Below are positions 58,145-64,000 of a stretch of DNA of 64,000 nucleotides, piece by piece. This DNA is from Alisma plantago-aquatica. Taxonomy: Eukaryota; Streptophyta; Magnoliopsida; Alismatales; Alismataceae. Under the pieces are notes generated by a model. The model made no database searches. It was not told where the DNA came from and saw only the letters and a list, made by a program, of their open reading frames with translations. Position 1 is the stretch's first letter. Each line of letters opens with the position of its first letter. The stretch spans positions 1,614,995,711 to 1,615,059,710 of the forward strand of contig OY856409.1 in assembly GCA_963693085.1 (NCBI GenBank), given 5' to 3'. The translations under genes and the position numbers were made by a program.

Positions 58145-58235
58145 TCTATGATCAGAGAAAACAAGTATATATTAGGAAATAAGTATATATTAGGAAAAGA
58201 TTAGGGTATACACTTACATCCTAAGTGTATAATGT

Positions 58236-59177
58236 GATGTCATTCTTATATATAATAAATGTGTACCACCTATCCCATCCTTGAACACCTAATCTCACTA
58301 GTAAGTGTATAATGTGTATTTGGTTTTCAAGAAAATTTCGGCAGCATTTCCCCGCTGTTCTCTAAGTACATATGTACTTAGAGAACAAACGGGGAAATGC
58401 TACTGAAATTTTCTCGAAAACCCAATACACATTATACACTTACATCCTAAGTGAGATTAGGTGTTCAAGAACAGTCCCAAACCGGGGACTATCCAAGATT
58501 TACTCCTAATGAGTCAATCTTGGATGGGTTTCTAGGCCAACAAATACATTTGATGTCATTCTTATATATAATAAATGTGTACCACCTATCCCATCCTTGA
58601 ACAACTAATCTCACTAGTAAGTGTATAATGTGTATTTGGTTTTCAAGAAAATTTCGGTAGCATTTCCCCGCTGTTCTCTAAGTACATATGTACTTAGAGA
58701 ACAAACGGGGAAATGCTACTGAAATTTTCTCGAAAACCCAATACACATTATACACTTACATCCTAAGTGAGATTAGGTGTTCAAGAACAGTCCCAAACCA
58801 GGGACTATCCAAGATTTACTCCTAATGAGTCAATCTTGGACGGGTTTCTAGGCCAACAAATACATTTGATGTCATTCTTATATATAATAAATGTGTACCA
58901 CCTATCCCATCCTTGAACACCTAATCTCACTAGTAAGTGTATAATGTGTATTTGGTTTTCAAGAAAATTTCGGCAGCATTTCCCCGATGTTCTCTAAGTA
59001 CATATGTACTTAGAGAACAAACGGGGAAATGCTACCGAAATTTTCTCGAAAACCCAATACACATTATACACTTACATCCTAAGTGAGATTAGGTGTTCAA
59101 GAACAGTCCCAAACCGGGGACTATCCAAGATTTACTCCTAATGAGTAAATCTTGGACGGGTTTCTAGGCCAACAAAC
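58236..59177. repeat. Three tandem 316-bp units, each with a 184-bp palindrome
   Basis: Units start at 58236, 58552 and 58868. The palindromes span 58283-58466, 58599-58782 and 58915-59098, each centred on AAGTACATATGTACTT with arms of about 90 bp and few mismatches. The units are nearly identical to each other. They lie between the transposase start and the GC-rich leader, so within the transcribed region or first intron of the element. Copy 1 has only one such palindrome (3470-3652), so the array expanded in copy 2 or contracted in copy 1. Confidence 0.95.
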
Positions 59178-59780
59178 ACAATAATAGATATGACAAATAT
59201 ATGTAAGCAAAAGATTTGTTCATATATGCAAGCACAAATGTATGACAAATATATGCACAAATTAGAAGTTCATAACCCTCATAACCCCCCATCTTAGGAT
59301 GATGAAGGTCCATCTTTGCAGTCCTTGGCTACCATATGAGCCAATGAACAAGGAAGTTGGTTGTTTGTCCCAGGATTAACATTGTGAAATTTGAGTTGAA
59401 GAACATGAAAAAATTTGAGTTGAAGGTCCATCTTTGAGGTCGGTCATCTAGGTTCACCCACAATACAACTTATCAGAAGAACATGAACAACTTTCAGGGC
59501 AAGGTCAAAGCAAAAATCAGAATTAGAATCAGAACCAAATCCAAATCTACTAGGATTTATTGTACAAACCGTTCTCCTTTGAAAAATTACAAGCAAATAT
59601 AAATGACAAAATGAACCAAATTGCAATAAAAAACAACAACATGTTGAATATGATTGAAGCAAAAATGAGCTGTGTAACTAGGTATAAAAACTCATAACCA
59701 AATGATTGACCAACAACTCATAAACCAATCTGACCTTATAAAGAACACACATTGAAGGATCCTATAACAGAGTAAAATCG
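59178..59780. other. AT-rich spacer inside CACTA copy 2
   Basis: No coding content. By position it is the part of the leader intron nearest the first exon. Several GAAGGTCCATCTTTG(A/C)(A/G)G blocks repeat at 59306 and 59423. Confidence 0.5.
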
Positions 59781-60160
59781 AACCTGTAAGTAGCGAGCTC
59801 GTGGAGGAAGAAGAGGAGTAGCTCTGTCGGTAGCGAGCTCCGTTAAGGAAGAAGAGCAGTGGAGGCGGCGGTGTAGGCAGTGGAGGCGGCAGCGGCGAAG
59901 GGCAGTGGCAGCAGCAGCGGAGACGCGGGGGTCGTCAGGCGGAGATGCGGCGGTGGAGAGGCAGTTCTCCGGCAGCAGCGTTGAGCAGTGGCAGAGACGT
60001 CGGTGGAGAGCAGCGGCGGAGAGAGAGCGGCAGAGAGCAGCAGTGGAGAGTGAGCGGCAGAGAGCAGCAGCTGGAGTCGTCGGGCAGAGAGCGAGCGGCG
60101 AGCAGCAGGATGAAACAGGAAGACAAGGGGAAGAGCTGGGTGATCGGGTCTATTAATTTG
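59781..60160 (-). promoter_or_regulatory. GC-rich leader region of CACTA copy 2
   Basis: This GC-rich stretch is built of (G)GCAGCGG, GGAGAG and GAGCGGCAGAGAGCAGCAG repeats. It corresponds in position to the GC-rich leader of copy 1 (4900-5440) and to the GC-rich first exon of En/Spm elements. The unit sequences differ between the two copies although the flanking block GATGAAACAG(A/G)(A/G) is shared. A possible minus-strand splice donor, CAG|GTTCGA, lies near 59783. Open frames on either strand here are composition artefacts. Confidence 0.6.
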
Positions 60161-60164
60161 GTAA

Positions 60165-60595
60165 TCAGCATCGGTTATTTAGAAAACCGACGCCTCTAAC
60201 GCTTTAGCGTCGGTTGTCTGTAAAAAACCGACGCCCGTTTAGAAAACCTTTACCCTAATTTTTTTGGCGGGAACCATAATCAGCATCGGTTATCTGGCAC
60301 AACCGACGCTGAAAGTGGGACATTTTCGCGCAAATTTTCATTTTAAATAGGCGTCGGTGAATACCTATAAAACCGACGCTAAAGATGACCTAAAATATTT
60401 TTGCTCGAAATTTGGATTTCGCGGGTGATTTTAGGCGTCGGTTTGTTATAAACAACCGACGCTGAAGACAAAGCGGTACCCGTGTCTGGCTGGTCTTCGA
60501 ATATAGACGTCGGTTTTCGTAAACAACCGACGCCTAACATAGAAGGCGTCGGTTTTCCTTAATAACCGACGCCCAGAAAAGTGTCACTGAATGCT
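60165..60595. repeat. Right subterminal repeats of CACTA copy 2
   Basis: Seven hairpin units (G)GCGTCGGTT...AACCGACGC(C/T) occur in this stretch, for example 60339-60381, 60435-60464 and 60545-60573. They mirror the left end. The transcription start of the element should lie at or inside this array. Confidence 0.92.
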
Positions 60596-60610
60596 ATTTC
60601 TGTAGTAGTG

Positions 60611-61329
60611 TAATATCTTAGGACCATATGCTACTGATCCATCCTTCTATGTTTTTTTTCTGTCTTTGATATCCAAACACCACAATATTGAATCATACTT
60701 TATTAGACCTAAGTATCTCGGTTTTCACACTAGTAATGTTGACCTAGTTCACAACTTTGGTATTTATCCCTTCTATTCTAGAGAATTTGCCTTTTGACAG
60801 AATAACTTTCACACGAGTTGCATACCTATCTATTAAGGAGTCTTTGATACAGATCTAAAAAATAGCAGGGATGTGAACAACTAGCTTTGATTGTGATTCT
60901 TCGAATTTATAGCAAATGATGTTCTTGGGAAATCAAATTTCTTGTAAAATAAACTCACACAGGATCCCATGCAATATCTTTGTTGGTTTACCTTTATGTT
61001 TGTCAATATCTATTTTGTCTTATCTTCTACAACATTGGAGGTTGTAATACTTGGCTCATTTACATTACAAACCCTACCCATTTCAGGCTAATGATGTTAG
61101 TAGAAGATGTTTTCTTTTATCAGTAAGAGTGATTCTTTGTATTATTCCTTGAAATCAACATGTATACAAGTATGGAAAAAAAATCCAAATACAAAAAAAT
61201 ATAATACTATCTATGCATGAGGCAAGTATATTCTGTTATGATCTTTTTTCCAAATTGATTTTGTTAGTGGCCTGATTTCTTTAAAAAGCACCAAGTTACT
61301 CATAAACCAGATCTAGTATAGGATTAAGA
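60611..61329. other. Intergenic DNA, no gene seen
   Basis: AT-rich sequence flanking the CACTA insertion. It was contiguous with the DNA left of 50513 before insertion. No coding or transposon signature was identified. Confidence 0.45.
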
Positions 61330-61760
61330 GGCTTACTGCTCTTTCATCTCTGGTTCTGAATTCAAGCAGATCTCTCTGGTTGCTTGGGATAGATGGAAGA
61401 TATGTGTGTGCCTTATTCCAGATCTCCCTAGTAAATTTGCAGTCCCAAAGAAGGTGATCTGCATTTTCAATATTCTTTTTGCATAAAGTGCATCTCGATG
61501 CAAGTTGATAACATCATGCTTTAATGTATTCTTCAGTGACAAGTTTGTCCTGCATAAGCTTCCACCCATATAATTTGATTATGTTTGGGACTTTTGTCCT
61601 CCATAGCCATTTCAACCCATTGAAGTTTAGGAGAATGAGACCTACTGATATTCCATGTCCCTTTCAAGGAGAATTTGGACAGACCTAGAAACAATAATAT
61701 TACCTGGGGGGTTTGTAAGAGGAAGTAGTACATATATTAGTATTGAGAAGGACTTGTCTC
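61330..61760 (-). pseudogene. LINE (non-LTR retrotransposon) fragment with zf-RVT domain
   Basis: On the minus strand, with frameshifts, the sequence reads KVPNIIKLYGWKLMQDKLVT, then YQLASRCTLCKKNIENADHL followed by LWDCKFTREIWNKA. This is the zinc-binding reverse-transcriptase C-terminal domain (zf-RVT) of plant L1-type LINEs: CX2C, then an HLLWDC box and a conserved Trp. Upstream TNPPGNII can be read. The reverse transcriptase proper, expected at higher coordinates, was not found, so this is a truncated remnant. Confidence 0.78.
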
Positions 61761-63729
61761 TCATGATAGTGATTTTTTTCTACAACCCTTCATAACTTCC
61801 TTGATTGGTAACTAGTTGGTATGTTTATTTTCCTTTTTCATAAATGTAAAAAGAAATTGTGTACCCTCTATGTTTCCCTATTGATGTCTACAATGACTTT
61901 CATAGAAATTTACTCTTTCACACTCCCTCTCCATCATGTATCATATGAATTGGGCATGTTGTGTTTTCCTAGAATATGGAGTAAATCATATTGCTATTAT
62001 CCTTTATCTTATCTAATACTTGTCATGTGAAGGTGGAAGTTGCAAAGTTATGTCCTCTTTGGCTAGGACAAGTTCAGTCCCAAACATTACTAAGATTTTG
62101 GCAGTCTACTTATAATATATATGATTCCTTCCTAAAACAACATCCCCCCTCTCTTTTAGTCATATTGCAAAAATAATTGTGTGCTAGTTTTCATGTGATC
62201 CTTTGAGACCGTTTCTGGATGATGGTTGACCATAGATAAATTATATAACACTTGATCACTTTCTTGACGATCATCAACTAACAATTGCTCACTAATTTTT
62301 TGGGCAGTATCTATTTCCTTTCTATTCTTTTACCCAACTTAGTGTACTACATGATAATCCCTCAATATGTTTTTTCAACAGATTATTTACTTTTATGAGT
62401 ATTCATGATCTAGTGAGCAGAAGGCATTGATCTAGGAACATTGGTTAGAACTCAAACTTCGGTCATAAGGTATTAATAGATAATCAATTATATATAAGAT
62501 GTTGTAGTTATGCTCTTGGATATAGTCAGACATACCTTGCATGGGTGTTTTGGATTGTTAGGATGACTCCATAGTTCATATTATGTCTCTGTCACAGCTG
62601 CAATTTTAAGTGAGTAGATGGTTAAAATAATAAGTAGAGGAACCCAAACTGCACCTGTGAATACCAACGTGCACCCTACAACTAACTATGGACATTATCT
62701 AGTGGCCAACAATGTCCTATACCAATGTGGTCAATCCCAAAGCACCTCTTAACAGGGGTTTTCTTCTCCAGTCTTGGCTTAGTCTGATAGAGTTAAATAT
62801 GCTATCTTTCCCTCACAGAATAATTAAATGATTCATTCATGACCTTGGCAGATGATTATGCACATGCCTTCATCTTTCTCTTTGACTCATTTAGTATTTT
62901 GAGACCTCCAGTTTTCTGAGATTATTAACTGAAGTTTATCTCAAGCAAATAAACTCTCTTATTCTATATTTATGTTATTGTTGATTCTGTCTTTTTTCAT
63001 GGCTGTTCTGATCTTGACTTATATGTTGTTGGCTATCTATATGTATCGACTTCTGTGTATGGATGCTCTGAGTTAGGTTTCAAGTGTCGTTATGATTAAG
63101 GAATTTATGCTCACTATGGATTGATGACTTCATGAAGTAGATGAATGTTTCATATTAATCTAATCAAGATCTTATTCATAGCTTGGCAAATGGTCCTTGA
63201 GATTCTTTCTTCTATTTAGTTGGCTTGGTTATGGTGGCATAAGGCCCTTCAAGACTTCTAAACTGGTACTAGTCACTAGAATCAGTCTTCTAGTTTTTGT
63301 AAGCTCTATGCAATGTCATGAATGCTCATGGGTTTCTAGTTTCTTTCCCAAGTTGACCTGCTTGTATGTTTTGCCTATAGTTGTTAGAGTTGCAAGCCTT
63401 TTGATTCTCATAGTAAGCATTTGGCTACTGGCTTTTGGAGCTGCAAAGGTGCTCTTGCACTGTCAATGTCATTGGGGACTTGTTGTTCGGTGAGTTGGGA
63501 GCCATCGTAGCGGCCTAACACATGATGGAGCTTCTCCCAGTGTATAGATCCTCCTCAGACCCATAGCACATGATGGCTTCACTGATTTTTGCCTCATGTT
63601 AGGTTAAGAAGGAAGTCACTGTCTACCACCAACTCATATGCAATTGTTGCAATGCTTGCAAGAATCATCTTCGAGCTACCGTCTTTCTTTACAATGATTT
63701 TTATTCTGAAATTTTGATGGAAGGACGTG
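61761..63729. other. Intergenic DNA, no gene supported
   Basis: The short plus-strand frames (61821-62030, 61991-62176, 63197-63493) have no recognisable domain. The last is hydrophobic (98 codons) but shows no family resemblance. This may be old LINE or LTR sequence. Confidence 0.45.
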
Positions 63730-64000
63730 TGTCACACCCCTTAATTCTTAAGGAGACAAGGCAGTGAGGTTTGCCCCACCTCACTTCAGCCTTACACGAA
63801 ATTCCTCTAAGGGACTTAGAGAAATCAACCCAGGAAGGGACTAGAGTCAGCTCACAATAGAATGAACAAAGAAGGATGTCGGAGAAATGTTACTCTTTAT
63901 TACTTCTCAAAGTAATGTACAAAACTTACATGGGACTTAACACAAAACTAAGGTTGATTCAATTCCCCAATTGAATCGGCACACAAGTGATTCCCCCAAA
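63730..64000 (+). repeat. Left end of an LTR running out of the window
   Basis: TGTCACACCCCTTAATTC at 63730 is the standard opening of many plant Gypsy LTRs (TGTCACACCCC). It continues with GGTTTGCCCCACCTCACTTC and a long non-coding stretch to the window end. The rest of the element lies to the right; the clade is not determined. Confidence 0.6.

Larger units (their letters stand above)
50513..60610 (-). mobile_element. Nearly complete CACTA (En/Spm) transposon, copy 2 (10.1 kb)
   Basis: The terminal inverted repeats are CACTACTACAGAAGTCGC at 50513 and its complement ending ...TGTAGTAGTG at 60610. The flanking triplets are GAA (left) and TAA (right), an imperfect match to the expected 3-bp duplication. 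All internal parts expected of an En/Spm-type element are present on the minus strand: subterminal repeats at both ends, a GC-rich leader, a transposase ORF and a second, spliced gene. It belongs to the same family as copies 1 and 3. It is the best-preserved copy, but two premature stops and one suspicious substitution leave its autonomy in doubt. Confidence 0.95.

Noticed and set aside
58236..59177. Possible CRISPR-like array because of regular repeats
   Set aside because: The units are 316 bp, nearly identical throughout with no unique spacers, and lie inside a plant transposon.
63197..63493. 98-codon hydrophobic plus-strand ORF
   Set aside because: There is no recognisable family or regulatory context. 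The hydrophobic composition follows from T-rich sequence.

Overview
The window looks like an AT-rich, transposon-dominated nuclear segment of a flowering plant. The evidence is plant-type CACTA, Mutator-like, hAT, LTR and LINE elements, GT-AG introns, and one compact host gene of a plant-specific family (FPF1-like). I cannot decide between monocot and dicot. There are no operons, rRNA genes or CRISPR arrays, and the only tRNA-like sequence is the head of a possible SINE.

Layout. 1-5901: right-hand part of a decayed CACTA element (broken transposase, GC-rich leader, terminus CACTACTACAG...). 5902-13858: old LTR-retrotransposon debris, with Ty3/Gypsy reverse transcriptase near 6.4-7.4 kb, a Copia-like LTR near 9.9-11.0 kb, and an LTR end with a Met-tRNA primer site near 13.5 kb. 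13859-14766: a 908-bp hAT-like element with 8-bp target duplications. 14775-19300: no gene seen. 19641-25610: a complete 5.97-kb non-autonomous LTR retrotransposon with a GAGAC target duplication. 26786-28020: the FPF1-like gene. 29526-32639: a 3.1-kb Mutator-like element with 9-bp target duplications, carrying a core-less transposase-like ORF. 32649-36888: AT-rich intergenic DNA. 36889-37795: second hAT-like copy, inverted. 37800-38215: possible SINE. 42131-43819: end of a third CACTA copy, cut by a Gypsy LTR (43820-47136) with chromovirus integrase and chromodomain remnants to 49227. 49228: another CACTA-like end. 50513-60610: a nearly complete 10.1-kb CACTA element. 60611-63729: intergenic DNA with a LINE fragment. 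63730 to the end: start of another LTR.

The most interesting system is the CACTA element at 50513-60610, read entirely on the minus strand. It has a GC-rich leader near the right terminus and three tandem 316-bp units, each holding a 184-bp near-perfect palindrome. These are followed by an intronless 1,082-codon TNPD-type transposase and a 13-exon second gene that joins a TNPA-like (Transposase_24) protein to a C48/Ulp1-type cysteine protease. Both genes start just after a 3' splice-site-like AG. Between them lie tandem 34-bp repeats that each contain a splice-acceptor-like sequence. This suggests an En/Spm-like single transcription unit resolved by alternative splicing. The copy carries an Asp-to-Asn change at a conserved transposase position and two in-frame stops in the second gene, so full autonomy is doubtful.
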